Assembly: GCA_000727475.1 (NCBI GenBank)
Contig: KL647300.1
Span: forward strand, 473,157-537,156
Source: Sarcocystis neurona
Taxonomy: Eukaryota > Apicomplexa > Conoidasida > Eucoccidiorida > Sarcocystidae
Direction: 5' to 3'
DNA: 64,000 nucleotides
In this document: piece after piece, positions 25,652-40,600 of the stretch
Position numbering within the stretch: the stretch's first letter is position 1
How the letters are laid out: each line of letters opens with the position of its first letter
Translations under genes and position numbers: made by a program
Notes under the pieces: generated by a model
What the model was told of the DNA's origin: nothing
Databases searched by the model: none
Seen by the model: the letters and a program-made list of their open reading frames with translations, nothing else

Positions 25652-28600
25652 GTTCACCTCTGTATATATGTATACGTACATCCACTGCTACCTCTTTGTC
25701 CGTTGCCCCCTCTCTCTCTACACACCTATACATAGATATACATATATATATATATGTAACGGTATCTCCATATCTGCTTTTTGACGTGTATATATATATA
25801 TGTGTATAAGTATATATGTACATATCCAGTTCTATCTAACTCTCTTCTGTATGTAACATATGTATCAGGTGTATCCATGTGTATACATATATATATTTGT
25901 GCTCCCGCATTTTCCTGTCTATCTACAACTCGAGGTACGTATATACATCTGTCTGTTTAACTATCTGTCAACATATATATATATGTAGACGAATGTCTAC
26001 GCGTGGCTATAGCAGAGCGCGCTGCAGGTTGTAGGTGGTGCTATTTCTCGCTTATTTTTGTCGTTTTCATCCCGCGGTGCACAACTGTTTCTGTTCCCGC
26101 GACGCTTGTCTGTACCTGCGTTGCTTGCACATGGTGAAGTATTTCTCTGTCTCCGTCTCGAAAAGAAAAACGTGTGTGTCTCTCTGCATGTCGCGACCAG
26201 AATCTACGCATTTGGACGTGTATATACGTAAGCTCGTACTGACAACTTCTCTTCGTCACGTGCTCGCAAGTGTACGTGTCTCTGCCTCCGTGTGCATCTC
26301 TACCTAGATCTACACATATACGGACACACACATACATATATATATATATATGTGTATCTATATCACGCTAGCTATCTACGTCTATATGCATATATACTGA
26401 CGTATCTTTGTTTGTGCAAATGTATGTGTATATATATATATATAGAGAGAGAGACGTATATATATCCAAGTGTTTCTCCATGTGCAAAAACATATGTGTA
26501 TATACATGCCTGTATCTATCTCTTTATATACGCATATATCTATTGACGTGTTTCTCCACGTGTATATGTATCCATATCTATATATTTGTATATATATACA
26601 TACATACACATATATGTATGTATATTGAAGTATTTCTCCATTTGTGAACATGCCGACACACAAGTGTATGTGTCTATATGGGCTTCTCACACACCTGTAC
26701 ATATCTATATGTACTTGAGCATGCGTGCATACGTAGAGAGGACGGCGTCCTGCCTGGCTACTGTAGGAGTCTGCATTCTTACTTCGATAGGTAAGAGTGC
26801 ATGTACTCGTCGTCCTTGTCCGACACTTCTTTGTGCATGCATTCCTGTAGACGGAAGAGTCGCATTGTCTCGCTGGTCTGTGTCGGCGTGCGGCGTCGCT
26901 TCTCCTGGGCTGGTGCCTGCGGTTTTCATTTGCATTTTTCGTTGCTTCGCGAGCTTTCTTTTTTCCCAGGCGTTCAAGGAGTTTTTCTGCACTGCAGTTG
27001 CATGCCCGGCTGCAGCGCCTGCTGCTGCACGTCTCGGGAGCAGCCCAAGGCGGCCCGCCACCTCCCCAAGCAGCGGTAGCGGCAGCGGTAACAGCAGCAG
27101 CAGCAACGACTGCAGCGTGCGGCCGCTGAGTCCTGCTGCAGAGGCACAGAGTATTGCTGCCCCTGTTTCTTCTTCGTCTTCTTCTCCTGTGTCTGCTGCG
27201 TCTCCTCCTCGTCGTCCTGCTCCCGCTCCTCCTGTCTGCAGCAGCAGGAGCGGTAGCGACCCCGTCCCGCCCTCGGGTGCTTGTGCTGCCGATACGTGTG
27301 CGAATGCGCCGCCTGGTGCTCCCGCTGCTGCTCCTCACGAGGGACCTACGCCTGTTGCTGCTGCTGCTGCTGCGCCTGGACATGGGCCTTCTGCTGCAGC
27401 TGCTGGTGACTCTTCGAGCAGTCGCACTGACGGCGCAGGGACTTCGCCGTCCGCGATTCCTCTTGCAACTGCTCTTTGTTTGCAGCAGCAGCAGCGGCAG
27501 CAGGAAGAAGCAGAAGCGCCTGCAGGAGAAGGAGGAGGAAGGAGCAGCGGCAGCGATTATGTGGGCACGGTGCTGCGGCTTCGTGCCCCCGACGTTCCGC
27601 TGAATTTAGGGGAATGGGGCATCTGGTTGTATGACGAAGAATCGCGCCGCGTTGCAGGATTTATGGACGTGAGAGAATTTGCTGCGTTCTTCCTCAGCTG
27701 GGCTTGTTTGCAGCTAACGGTTTTCGAGGAGGAGCTGCAACAGCAGGAGCAGCAGCAGAGACGGGAAGAGGAGCAGGAGGAGGAGCAGCAGCAGCAGAAG
27801 CGAGAGCAGGAGCAGGAGAAGGAAGAGCAGCACCAGGAGAAGCGAGAGCATCGGCAGGAGGAGAACGAACAGCAGCAGCAGGAGGGGAACGAGCAGCAGC
27901 AGCAAAGGCGACAGCAACAGGCGTGGGACAACGAGGCGGGACCTGCAAGTGGGACGGAGGAGGGGGAGAGGAAGGAGCAGCTGCATCAGCAGAGAGCGAG
28001 CGAGGGACAGAACCAGGGGGAAACTGAGCAGCAACGAAAAGAAAAGAAACAACAGCCGCAGCCACCACAGGAGCCTCTTGCGCAGCAGCAGCAAAATGGA
28101 AGGGCGATCGGTAAGGATGAGAAGGGGGAGGACAGACGGCAGAGGCAGCAGAGAGAACAGCAGGAAGAGGGGGAGGAGAGAGAAGAGTTTTTGAAGCGCA
28201 GAATTGAGACGAGGTCCAACGGGGTGGGGGGACGAGAGAAGGAAGGAGCAGCAGCAGAACCAGGAGCAGCAGCAGGAGGACCAGCAGACCGGGCGACGGA
28301 GGATTCACACGCTGCAGTTACAACAGCTAGCGGCTGCAGCAGCAGCAGCAGTCACACAGCAGCGACGGGGGATGCCCCCTGCTGCTCTGACAAAGAAGGA
28401 AGTGTGCGACAGAATGCCAGAGGAACTGCTGATGCTGCTGCCAGGGAAAAAGACGAGCCGGAGCCTCAGCAGCAGCCACAGCAGGAGACGGGCGTGCAGC
28501 CGCAGGAGAAGGAGCTGCAGCAGGAAAAGAAGCAGCAGCAGAAGCAGGGGGGCGAGCAGCAGCAGCAGGAGGATGGGGAGCAGAAAAAGGAACAGCAGGG

Positions 28601-31600
28601 GAAGAACGAACAGCAGCAGCAGGAGGTGCAGCAGCAGCAAGAGGAACAGCAGCAGCAGGTGGAACAGCAGCAGAAGACAGCGACTGATTCATTAGTTGGG
28701 AGGCTTGCTGCAGGAGGAGGAAGATGCAGAGAAGAAGGAGAAGACACCAGCAAAGAAGCGAGCACTGTTGTGACTTTGCAAGGGACCTCAGCAGAGGGTG
28801 GACCGGATATATGCAACAATAGCGGCGGATTGCAGCAGCAGCAGCGACAAGTCGGCGCGGCGTCTGCGACGAGCCAGATGGCAGAGAGCCGTGAGCAGCA
28901 GCAGCAGGACGAGTGGCAGCAGCGACAACAGCAGCAGCCGGCAGCGGGGGGGAAGGGGGCAGAGCAGTCTGCAGCAGGAGGAGCTGCGACAAGCGCAGCA
29001 GTAGGAGCAGCGGCAAGCGCAGCAGCAGGAAGACCCGGGGAGAAGGAGGAGAACGACGTGCCGAGCAGCAGAAGCAGCAGCAGGAATTCGCGCAATTTGT
29101 TCTCCTGCTCGCTTGACGACCCGGCCTCTATATCGGGCGAGGTGCATGTGTGGGGTCGCGCGCTGGCAAGTTTGCTGCTGCGCCCGGAGTTGCTGGCGGG
29201 TGCCCCGGCCCCGTGGTCGTGGACACTTCATTTCTGGAGAGGTGCGTTTCTGCGGGAGACAACTTCTCTTCCTGCGTCTTCTTTTTTTCTCTTCCTCCCC
29301 GCAGATCTCGTTGCCGAACGCGTTTTCTGCACCAAACTTTGGGGTGCTGCTCTCTTTGTTCAAGTTCTCTTGCCGAGGCCGTCCCACAAAGAGAAGGGTT
29401 TTCCTCAGCTGAAAAGTAGCCGTCTTCCTCGTATGCAGAGAGACGCATGTTTCTGGTGTCGCAGCGGAATATTTATGTGTATGTATGTATGTGGGCATGC
29501 GGCTGGGTCGTTTTTCCTTTCGCTGCAAAACTCGAGACACAGATGCATACTACTAATAGCGCAGCCGCATATCTACCATATATATATATATGTATAGATG
29601 TGTGGGCATGTGACGTTATTGCGAGGTCCTAGTAGCGGATATCTGTACTATACATGTATATATACATATAGGTGGGTGGGTGGGCATATGACGTTTTTTC
29701 TTGATGAATATCTTCAGAAGCGTCCTGCCTGCCTTTGTCCCTGTTGTCTATGCGTAGCTACGTCTACACGTGACTCTGTTTACGGATGTGGGGGTAGCGA
29801 TAAAGGGTTGGGAGTATTTGTATTTATACGTATGTACGTATATATATATATATATATACATATATATGTGTGTTGATACATACATACATCGAAATGCATA
29901 CATATACATATATATGTATATATACGCATATACACATATGTGTGTATATATATGTTCACCTTTGTCTATACGTGTGGAAGGGTGGCGGTATTTGTATTGA
30001 TGTGTGTGCACGTATATGTGTGTATATGTGTATATATATACACATGTACGTGTGTTTGTACATATGTCCATATACATACATACATCCACGCATACATACA
30101 TATGTACACACACACACGTACACATATATATACTCGTATGTATCCTGTCTCCGTCTGTACTTATATGTGTGTACATATATAAATGTGCGTGCGTATGTAC
30201 ATACATACACGTAAATACATACATGTACACGTGTACACATATGAGTACAATGTATGTATATATATACACATATGTACAGATACATGTACGCATATAGGTA
30301 TGAAAGGTTGGCGGTATTTGTATTTGTATGGATGTGAGTATATATGTGTACGTGTGTATGTACATATAATAAATACATACGTATACACAAATGTATAAAT
30401 ATATGCGTACATATATATATATATATATATGCATATGTACGCAGACGTATGTAGGTATGGAAGGTTGTCGGTGTGTGTATTTATATTGATGTGAGTGTAT
30501 ATGTGTACGTGTGGATGCATCTGTTTACATATAAATGCATCCATAGATATACTTATATGCGCACACACATATATATATACATACATATGTATGCATGTAT
30601 GTATATATGTGGACATGTTTGTGTAGTGGTGCCTACGTTTTAACTGCTGCAACATTGCTGGGTTTCGTGGCGTATCTCTGCTGCACTGCTTTCGTAGCTA
30701 ATAAGAGAGACGCGCGAGTCTCCGCTCTACAAGGAGTGCACAATTTTTCCTTCCTGAGACTGTGTGGGAGCGTGCGTCCCTCTGTCTCTTCATCTTCCGG
30801 ACCAGGGGCGGCGATTTCCTTCCGTCCGTCGCGGTTTTTTGTTAAATATTTTTGCACCTGTTCCTCCTACCACTGCTGCTGCTCGTCGATTTCCTCTTCC
30901 TCATCCTCCTCGTCCGCGGCTCGTGGAGGGTGGAGGGTCCACGTTTAAATGAAGAGCGGTCCAGACGGCGTGCCCGTAGCATCCTTCAAAGTGAAAGGCG
31001 GGTGCTGTAGCTGCTGCGGCGACTCCAGCTGATGACTACACGTGCCACGAGGTTGCCGCTTTTTCTTTCTAGTGCTGAGACGGTGCATCTCACCACCTGA
31101 GAGAGATGTTCCTTTTTTACGTCTGCGCATGCGGGAACACCTCTTTTGTACAAATGCACATTTATATATATGATGGGCAGTCAACACGACTTCCTCTGTC
31201 TACTTGCATGCGGCGGAAGCGGAGAGACCGAGAAAGTCGAGGAGGAACATTATTCGTGTGTTGAGGTGATCTGCACTGTTGAGTGACATCGGCGCATGGT
31301 CGTACGTATCTATATGTATATATATTTTGTACACTGTACACACATGTAGATAATATGTGTGTCTAATATCGTGATCTCTGTACCTCTCTGTGCGTATATA
31401 CATATAATATATATGTATGTGAGTGCGTACATGTACGTGTCTCTCTCCGAGTATATCTGTGTGATGTTTATATATATACTAGGCATGCGTAGAGGAGCCT
31501 ATTCATATATACAAACATATATATACGAATGTTTGTGCGTACTACGGACGACTGGTACTGCTTGTGTGTGCGGTAGCATCTGAACACGTGGAGAGGTAGA

Positions 31601-34600
31601 GACGGAAGGAGAGAAACTATTGTTTGAAACATTCGGGGGGAGTAGAAAGGACAAAAATGGAAAGACGAGAAAAGAAGAACGGGAAGGATATTGCGAAAAA
31701 GTGGCTGCTGCTGCTGCTTCTACTTGAGTTTGCAGCAGAAAGAAGGAAGCGGAGCAGCAGAAAGGGAGTTAATACTGCTGCAGCTGCTGCTGCTACATCT
31801 GCTGCTGCTACTGTTGCTGCTACTGCTACAGCTGCTGCTGCTACTGTTGCTGCTACTGCTACTGTTGCTGCTACTGCTACTGTTGCTGCTACTGCTACTG
31901 TTGCTGCTACTGCTACTGCATAACACGACAGTCACCCGTAACGCATCACAGCGCCTACGTAGATGGTGGCATCGACGTCTGCTGGATCTGCTGCAGCTGC
32001 TTTTAATCTGTGTGAAACTCTCCGTTGACGTATGTGTATATATTTGCAGCGAAGCGAGAGACACACACGTTTGTTGGCCTGCTTCTGGTGTGTTGCTGCG
32101 GGGAGGCGAGAAGATGGACGAGGAGGAGGAGAAAAAGAAGCTGCGTTCTTTCGAAGTTAGAGAAGAAGAAAGGGAAGCGAGCACGACGGGAAAAAGTTCC
32201 TTTCCGCATGCGTGTCTGTGTGTGTGGGGGCGTGTGGGGAAGAGCACGCGAAGAGACAGAATAGACGAAGAGAGAGGAGAAGAGAAAGAGGGAGGGAAAA
32301 AAAGAGAACCGGCGAGAGGTACGAGGAGAAGGAGGAGAAGCAGAAGGAGGAGAAGACAAAAAGAGAAAGAAGCAAGAAAAAGGAAAACAGAGGTATGGTG
32401 CGTGCTTGGCAGGCTGTCCTAGACGAGGAGAAGGAGGTGAAGTATGAGACAAGAAGTAAAGAAAAAGCAGAAGAAAAGGGAAGAGAAAGAGAAGAGCACG
32501 GCTGTTGCATCGCAGGGTAGTGGGATGGGCTGCTACGGTGGGGTGTTGCTGCAGCACTCTTCCGGCGCCCTGCGGAGGTGGTGTACGTGGACCCGGAGGT
32601 CCGTCCCCTCGACGCCATTTTACTGCAGCTGAGGAACAGGTCCGCAGCGAGTTTTTATTTCCTTTCTTTTTCCCGTTCTTCCCCTCTCCGTCGGCGACAA
32701 AGCCATGTGCAAGAAGAAGACTTCTTTGTTATTTCTCTTTCTTCCTCTCTGTCTCTCTATTCCTCCGCGTGGGTCTGTTTCTTTTCGCTCTCACCTTTTT
32801 TCGTATTCTGTTTCTAGCGTTCCTTTCTCTCTTTCGTTGTCATTCTTTGTTCCTTCCTCGCTCTTTCTCGCTGCTATTCTTTTTCTTTCTCTGTCCCGTT
32901 CTCGGCCTCTCGTCGACAGCAAGCGCAACACAAGAGCCTGCGTCACGTGGCGGCGCTGTGTGGGACGACAACTTGCGACGCGACGGGGCGTCCCGTACTA
33001 CTAGCTCCGCAAAAATGTGGCCATATAGACAGACAGTGTACACATATATGGTATACTTGTGTAGGTATAGAGGGTTATATACGTATCCACATGTATGTGC
33101 AGACAGATAGAGATGTGTATACGTCTGTAGACTTGTGCATATATGTATATATATATATATATATGCACGTGGACGGATAGACATGTATCAACATGTATAT
33201 ACACAGATATATCTGCACGTATATGTATATATGTATATATATAGAGAGAGAGAGAGACAGATAGATGTGTGCTCACATATGTGTATGTATGTGTGTGTAT
33301 ATACGCACAAATGTATGCTGCCTGCTGTCTGAGTAGTGCCAGTTCCTTCGCTGCTGCTGCTGCTCGTCTCTTTTCCTTTGTCGAAATGCGTTTCTCGTTG
33401 TTCGTCTGCGCTCGTGAGGATCTGCCGCCTGCCTGAGAGGGAGTCACAGAGATTCGCTGCTGTCTTGCATGCGGCGGCGGAGCATTTCTCCTTTCTCTCG
33501 GAGAGCAGAGACCCTGACGCGCGTCTCGTTCTTGTAGAAAACAAGGCTGCCGTCACCGCTGCTGCTGCCGCCAGTTTTGCTGCTACTGCTACTGATGCCT
33601 CGTCGTGAGGCATGCGAAAAAAGGAAGGCCCGCTGCTCTCCGCTTGCGCTGCTGTCTCACAAGCGCTGCTGCTGCTGCTACTGTGATGCGGTGTTCGTGC
33701 TCCTGTTGCTGCTGCTACTGGTGCTGCTGCACCTAGTGCTGCTGCTGCTCATGGTGCTGGTGCCGCCATTGGCACTGCCGCTGCTCGTAGCGCTGCTGCT
33801 GCTATTACTGCGTCTGCTGCTGCCAATCCTGGTGCTGCAACTGCGCTGGGGCGGCTCCTGCGGATGCGTTTGCTGCTGCTGCTTCTTCTGCCGTTGCCGC
33901 TGCTGCTGCAGCTGAAACGACGGCTGCGGCTGCTGCTCCACGTCTGGCACTGCTGTTACTGTTGCTGCTGAACTTTCGAGTAGTATGATCTTGCTCCTGC
34001 CGGTGCTGCGCATTTGCGCTGGTGGGGTGCTGCTGGTGCCTCTGCTGCTGCGACTGCTGCTGCCTCTGCTACTGCGACTGCTGCTTCGTCTGCTGCTGTT
34101 GCAGCCCGCGCTCTTGTCTTGGCTGGGACACCGGGATGCCCTGTTGCACCTTCTGCGTCGAGTCCTGCGGCTGCTTCGCTGTTGCTTGTCCGGGTCTTCT
34201 TGCTGCTGCACTGCAAATGCGTCTGTTTTGAAGAGACGTTCGACACTATTTTCGCGGGCTGGTTGATGTTCTGCTGCTGCAGTTTTCTGCTGTTTCTTTT
34301 TTTTTTTGCTGTTGCAGGTTTCTCGTTTTTCTTTCTTTTCTCTGCGGCTACAGTTTTGCTATTTTCTTTCTTTTTTTTGCTGCGGCAACAGTTTTGCTCT
34401 TTCCTTTTTTTTCTGCTGCTGCAATGTTGCTGCTTCGCTTTTTGCTGTTGCTGCTGGGGAGTGTAGAGATGCGACGCTTGCTATCTGGAACGTCGAGAGA
34501 CAGGCACCGATGATGCCGCTTTCTCTTCGAGTTTTCCTCGCTCATATGGTTAAGCATGTAAGAGACTATTCCTTCTCCACTTCGTGCTGCCCGTTCTTCT

Positions 34601-37600
34601 CTGTATTCAAAGTCCGACAGAAAGTCACGACCTTTGTCCACCGCTCTCTTTTCTCCGCAGTTCCCTTGCTTCCCGCCTTTCCGGTCTCTCCCCTTCGAAT
34701 TTGAAAAAAGGCGACTCTCTCTGTCTCTTCCCGAAATTCCTTCGCTTCCCCTTTCGCCTTCTTCTTTATCTTCTTGTCCACTTGTATCTTCTTCGTCTAC
34801 ACACACATACGTAGTAGGTGTATTACCCGGTATGAGCGTGGGTGTGTGGACCTCCTGATAGTGGTTTGCACGCGCATTTGAAAGTGGGGGAGAAGGAGGG
34901 GAACGACGAGGAGGGGTGTCTTCCCGTCTCGTCTCTGCATGCAGGGGCGTCTGTGTCTCTCCACATGCGGCGGAATTGCCTGGGGAGACGTGTCTTTCTG
35001 TCCTTTTCCACACACCGAAAATGTTCCTTTTTTTTCGTCTTCCGTCTGTTTTCTCTCGCCTTCTCATTCGTTCTCCCTCTCTTTCTGTGGGACCAAATCT
35101 TCCTGTCCACCTACACGCGCATGTGCGTGGCTGTGTGGTGTGTCTCTGTTTCTATCTTCTTGGGAGAAAAAGGTGAATGTGAACATTCGTGTGGCCGCTT
35201 GATAATGATGCAGCTCTCTCGTCTACGTTCTGCTGCCCTTTTATGTCTCTCCTCTCATCTGTTGCAGAAATTTGCATGCAAAAATCTCCTCTCTTTCTCT
35301 CTCTGCAACGCGATCTCCCTAATTGCCATCTCCTGGGCCGATCTTTATATACGCATGTATATATATATGTTACTGGGGATATATATATATATATATTACT
35401 GGGGATATATATATATTACTGGGGAATATATATATATATATAGTATGTACGTATATGTGCAAAGACGTATATTCATATGTCTACACATATATATATATAT
35501 ACATACACATATATGTGTATATATGTATATGTAGAGAGAGAGATAGAGAGAGATACACGTATATATAGACGTATATATGTATATGTGTATTTGTGGATAT
35601 ATGCAGGGGAAAGTAGACCCCTGGGCAGGTGTATGGATGTGTGTGTCGACCTACGTATATGTATGGACAGAGATAGAGAGGAAACAAATATAAAAGTATG
35701 TATGTAGATAGATAGGTATGTCTATAAATACGTCAACAGGAAAACAGATGCGTGAATACATGTTTGTCCCTTGGGGAAGGGGAGGTCTGTGGATCCCCGT
35801 CTTTCTCATTTTCCCTGTTTTATCTTTCCCTGTTTTATCTTCAGTCGTCGTCTCTCTGTTCATACGTAAAACGCATGCACATGCCCGTATCGCCGGCCGT
35901 GCTGATACATCTGCCGCATGTGCTGCGCGGCGTCTGGTTTTGCTGCTGCTGCTGTTGGATAAACTGCTGCCGCGTCTGCAGAGCTGCATGTTCTGGTGCT
36001 GCGATTCTGCCATCGCTGCTGTTGCTGTTCTTGCTGCTTCTGTTGCTGCTGGATCTGCTGCCTTTGCAGCTGCTGCTGCTGCTGCATCTGCCTTCGCTGT
36101 TTCTGCTGTTCCACCTGGTGCTGCTGCTGCTGCAGTTGCGTCTGCTGGTAGTGCTGTTGCATCTCTTGCTACTGCTGCTACTGCTGTTGCATCTGCTGCT
36201 ACTGCTGCTGCCGATACATGTGCTGCTGCTGCTGTTGCGGTTTCTCGTATGCTTTTGCTGTTGCTGCTGCGCGGACAGCTCAAAGGAGGGGAAGAGGTAT
36301 GCGGCTTTGATGTGCCGCTGCAACGACTGCCATTTTTTTGCAAGAAGAAGAAAATTATCACCGGGGAGCAGCATATTCCTCTTTGTCTCGCGCTTGAGAA
36401 ACTCGAGAGACACAGGATATCCGCGCTTCCTATTATCGACAGAAAAGGTATATTCGTAGAAAGAGAAAGAGAAGAAGGGAGAAAGAGAGAAAGACAGAGA
36501 GAAAAGACGTTCTGTACACAGATGTATTCGTCAGATCTTGACTATTAACTATATCTATATATATACATATGTCCATATATATATAAAACCCTTACATATG
36601 AATACAGGTATCTTTGTCTCTGTCTACCTATGTCTCTCTTCACGCACATCCATATACTTACATATATATGTTTGTATCAGCATATAGCGGTATGCGTGTA
36701 TATATACATATATATATATGCCTATATAAAATATAGATGTTTCCGTACGTAGATCCTTTCTCTCTTTCTACATATATACATACATACTATATCCGTCTTT
36801 TTTTCTATATACCTATATATATATGTATAGACACATAGGGAGAGATATGGATGCACACAGATGTAGTATAGAGACTTACGTCCCTATACTCTTCTTCTCT
36901 CTCCGTTTTTCTCCTTATATATACAAATATATACATACCGAAAGAAATACTATAGATACTGAGATACACACGTTCTCTATCTGTGTCTCCCTTCATCTAG
37001 AATATACATATACACATACAAAGTCGATCTCTCTCTCCATACATATATATGTATATATATATACACGTATGTGCGTGTATACATATATATATGTACATAC
37101 AGACATAGGCGCATACATACCTACATACATGCATATATACGTACATACATATATACGTACATACATTTATATACGTATATACTGTCTCTATGTGTCATAC
37201 TCTGTTCTTTTCTGTTTTATTCTCTATCTCTCGAGTTTATTCGCCGTCTTCCCGTCTCTCTTTTTCATACACATATCCATCCTCTCTCTGTGTGTCTGTT
37301 CGTCTATATGTAGAGCTTATACGTATATACATATATACATACGCACATATATACATACACATACACACGTATACATATGTGGATCCATATGTACTGTCTC
37401 TCTGTGCCACTTTCTTGAGTACTATTGCTGTATATATCCATGTCTCTATCCTATGTATCCTCTCTGTCTCTCTTTTCCTATATTTCTTTGTACGGACAGA
37501 GTCTGTAAATTCACACACACGCACATAACCTTTCTTGCTGCTGTCCTTCTCTCCCTATATCTATATGGAAGATAGACGTATCTATATTCTGTCACTATCT

Positions 37601-40600
37601 CTCTACACCGAAAATAGATATATATACACACACACAGACGTATCTACTATCTATCACTACTTGTAGAGTATACGTATACATACACTGGTACTTTCGCCCG
37701 GTGACACCATCGCTATATACACACATAGGCATGTATATATGTGAACACATGTATATGGAAACAAATATATATGTGTGGTATATAATATATGGTATACGTA
37801 GGTAGGAGGAGGAGATTACTCAGGCGCCCTGTCCCCGGTATCTGCAGCGCACGCCGTTGTCCTCTTCGCATGCGTCTCACGGAGGGCAGTGGCGCCTCTC
37901 TATATGTATGTGGTTATGTATATATATATATTTATATATGCCAGCGTAAACATATATATATATATATATATATTTAGATATGCCAGCTTGTACACATATG
38001 TACATCTAGTTATATATGCCAGCATGAACATACATATATTTATATATGCCAACATACGCGCACACAGATACATATATATACATATTTGAAGTGTGGAACG
38101 TAGTATTTTGTTTCGAAGGGAGTGTGTTGTAATTGCAGAAGAGTAGCATTTTCTTAATTTTTTGGATTTTCCTTGCACGGCTTTGGAGAGGTGTGAGGAG
38201 GTCCCTTCTACGTACCTGCATGTGTGTTTATAGTATTCGCGCTTCGGAGGCACACACGAGGAAGTGCATGCGCGGTTTTCGATCACGCTATAGGTGGGCT
38301 ACGTAGCTGCTGCTGGGAGAAGAAGAAGAGGGGGAAAAGAAGAAATGAGTTGGTGCTGGTGTTGCAGGCCCCAGAACGCGTGGGATGCGTGGTGCTGCTG
38401 GTGCTGCAGGCGTGTACACCGGCTGCTTTCGAAGCGAAGACTTTCTGCTTCTGGCGCTCCAGGCGATGGCCGAAGGGGTACGCGTGCGGCCTGCCCTCGA
38501 CTGTAGCAAATTCAACTTCTCTTCCTCAGAAAGAACAGCAGAAAGAGAAAGGAAGAGAGACCGAGACGGAGACGGGAAGAGAAGGAGAAGGAGGGGGGGG
38601 GGGTGGAGACGGGAAGAGACGGAGACGGGAGGACAGGGAGACGGGAAGATAAGGAGACGGAGACGGGGAAGGGACGGAGACGGGAAGAGAAGGATAAGAG
38701 GGGGATGGAGACGGGAAGATAGGGAGACGGGAAGATAGGGAGACGGGAAGAGAAGAAGAAGAGGGGAGACGGAGACGGGGAGTGTTGTTGTGTGTGGAGA
38801 CGAGGCGTGTTGCGGAGTTTCGATGTGTCGGCAGTCTGCATGTGGCCACACGTGAAGACGCGCCTCGCGCCGGGCCAAGTTGGGGGAGACACACAAAAAA
38901 GGGAGAAGAGGAACGCATAGAGGGAGACGACTTTGCCAAGAGTGCCCGCCGCGACTTTTTTGCTGCTTCTCTCCTTCTGCTGCTGCACCGGCTGCCCGCC
39001 CTCCAAACCTCCTCCTCGTCCTGCCTTCGTCGCTTCCTGCGCTGCTGCTGCTGCGTCCTTCCCCCCTCTTATCCGCGCCGTCTTCTCCTTCCCTTCTTCG
39101 TGCTCTTTTCCTTTTCTGTCTCCCCCTCTGCATGCGCGTGTACTCCTGCATGTGTAGTATGTGTGTGGAGAGTCGGAGTCCCGCGAAGGTCGCTTGTACG
39201 GAGAAAAAAGGGGGGAGAAGAGTAACTCTCCATCAGATTTCCAGCGAACTGGTCTGCGTCTTTCTTCCTGTGTTCTCTCCTCTCGATATTCCCCATGCGA
39301 TACAAATATGTATACACGTCTATACATGTGTAGATCTACACATATCTACGTACGTGCATATACACATGTGTCTATATATATGGATTCGCGCATATATAGA
39401 TGTATATGTATAGGTGTGTTGATCTTTATATATATGTCTACCATACTTTTGACTGAATGGACATGCACACACACACACACACATGCAGGTCTACATATAT
39501 ACGTAGAGATATGTGTAAAGAACATGTATACACAGATGTAGAACTATACATATATATGTGTATACGTATATATATGTAATGAGCATGTGTACACACGTAT
39601 TTGTATATAAGGAACATGTGTACACACATATACGTGTATATATATTTGAGCGTACGTGCGGGTAGATGAAAATTTGTATATTCATCTATATGTGTGTATG
39701 TGTGTGTGAATGGAGGGGGTGCGTAGCTACGGTGAGCGTCTGCGTATCTCGTCTTCCTTGCTTTTCTCGATGAAATTGCTGTTGTCCTTTTAAAAGAAGT
39801 CTCGCCAGAAGAATTCCTCTTCTTCGTGCCACGCTCACATGCAGTGACACACACACTTACACATATCACCCAAACACCTACTCCTACATATATATATAAA
39901 ATATATTCATATATGTGTAGGTACATTTATATATGTATCTATGTGTATACATATATCTATCTATGTATATATGTACATATATGTGTATATGCAGTTAGTT
40001 TATGGTGCACTTCGTGGAGTGCTGCTGCGATAGGGAACGTTTGCAGATGGCGCTGGAGCCACACGGTTTGCCGTGAGCGGTGCTGTTGCTGCTGTGGGGC
40101 TGCTGTTGCTGTGAGGTGGCTGCTGTGAGGCTGCTCTTGTTGATGGAGTTTCACTGCTGCTGCTACCGTTGGTGGTGCTGCTGCCGCTGATCTTTTGCCG
40201 CTGCAGCAGCTGCTTCTGTTTCTGCTGCTGCCGTTTTGGCGTCTGCTGCTGTTGCTGTGGCTGGTGGGTCTGCCGATGTTTGCGCGGTTTTGCTTTTTCA
40301 CTGCGCCTGCCGTTGCTGCTGTTGCTGACGCTGCCACTCCCGATGCTGCCGTGCTGCTGTATTTTTCCGTTCTCCAGCTACTCCTGCTATTGTCATTGCT
40401 CCTACGACAGCTTTTGTAGAAACCCCTCCTCACAACGCTGTTACTGCTGCTGTTGCTATTACCGCTGCAGCTGCTGTCACTGCTGCTGTTGCTGTTAGTG
40501 CTGCTGTTGCTGTTAGTGCTGCTGTTGATGTGACTGCTGCTGTTGATGTTACTGCTGCTGTTGCTGCTGTTGCTGTTGCGGCAGAACCGACTGGACGTGG

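Larger units (their letters stand above)
29242..32554 (+). other. Intron 2 of the CBS gene (3.3 kb)
   Basis: Donor is aga g|gtgcgt and acceptor gttgctgcag|ca, phase 1; the split codon becomes GCA (Ala). The intron holds dense TATG microsatellites (29570-30620), a diverged roughly 60-bp repeat in about four copies, and a CTG/TAC-rich array at about 31770-31920 with an 18-bp period. A purine-rich stretch (about 32100-32500) and a pyrimidine-rich stretch beyond the next exon flank exon 3. Confidence 0.8.

Noticed and set aside
29748..30655. Long Tyr/Ile/His/Thr-rich ORFs on both strands
   Set aside because: They are translations of TATG/TACA microsatellite within intron 2 of the CBS gene and lack any non-repeat protein segment.
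36586..36600. Telomere-like heptamer (aaaccct) arrays expected in some Eimeria repeat regions
   Set aside because: Only an isolated aaaccct was seen near 36587, with no array, so no telomere-like repeat is annotated.
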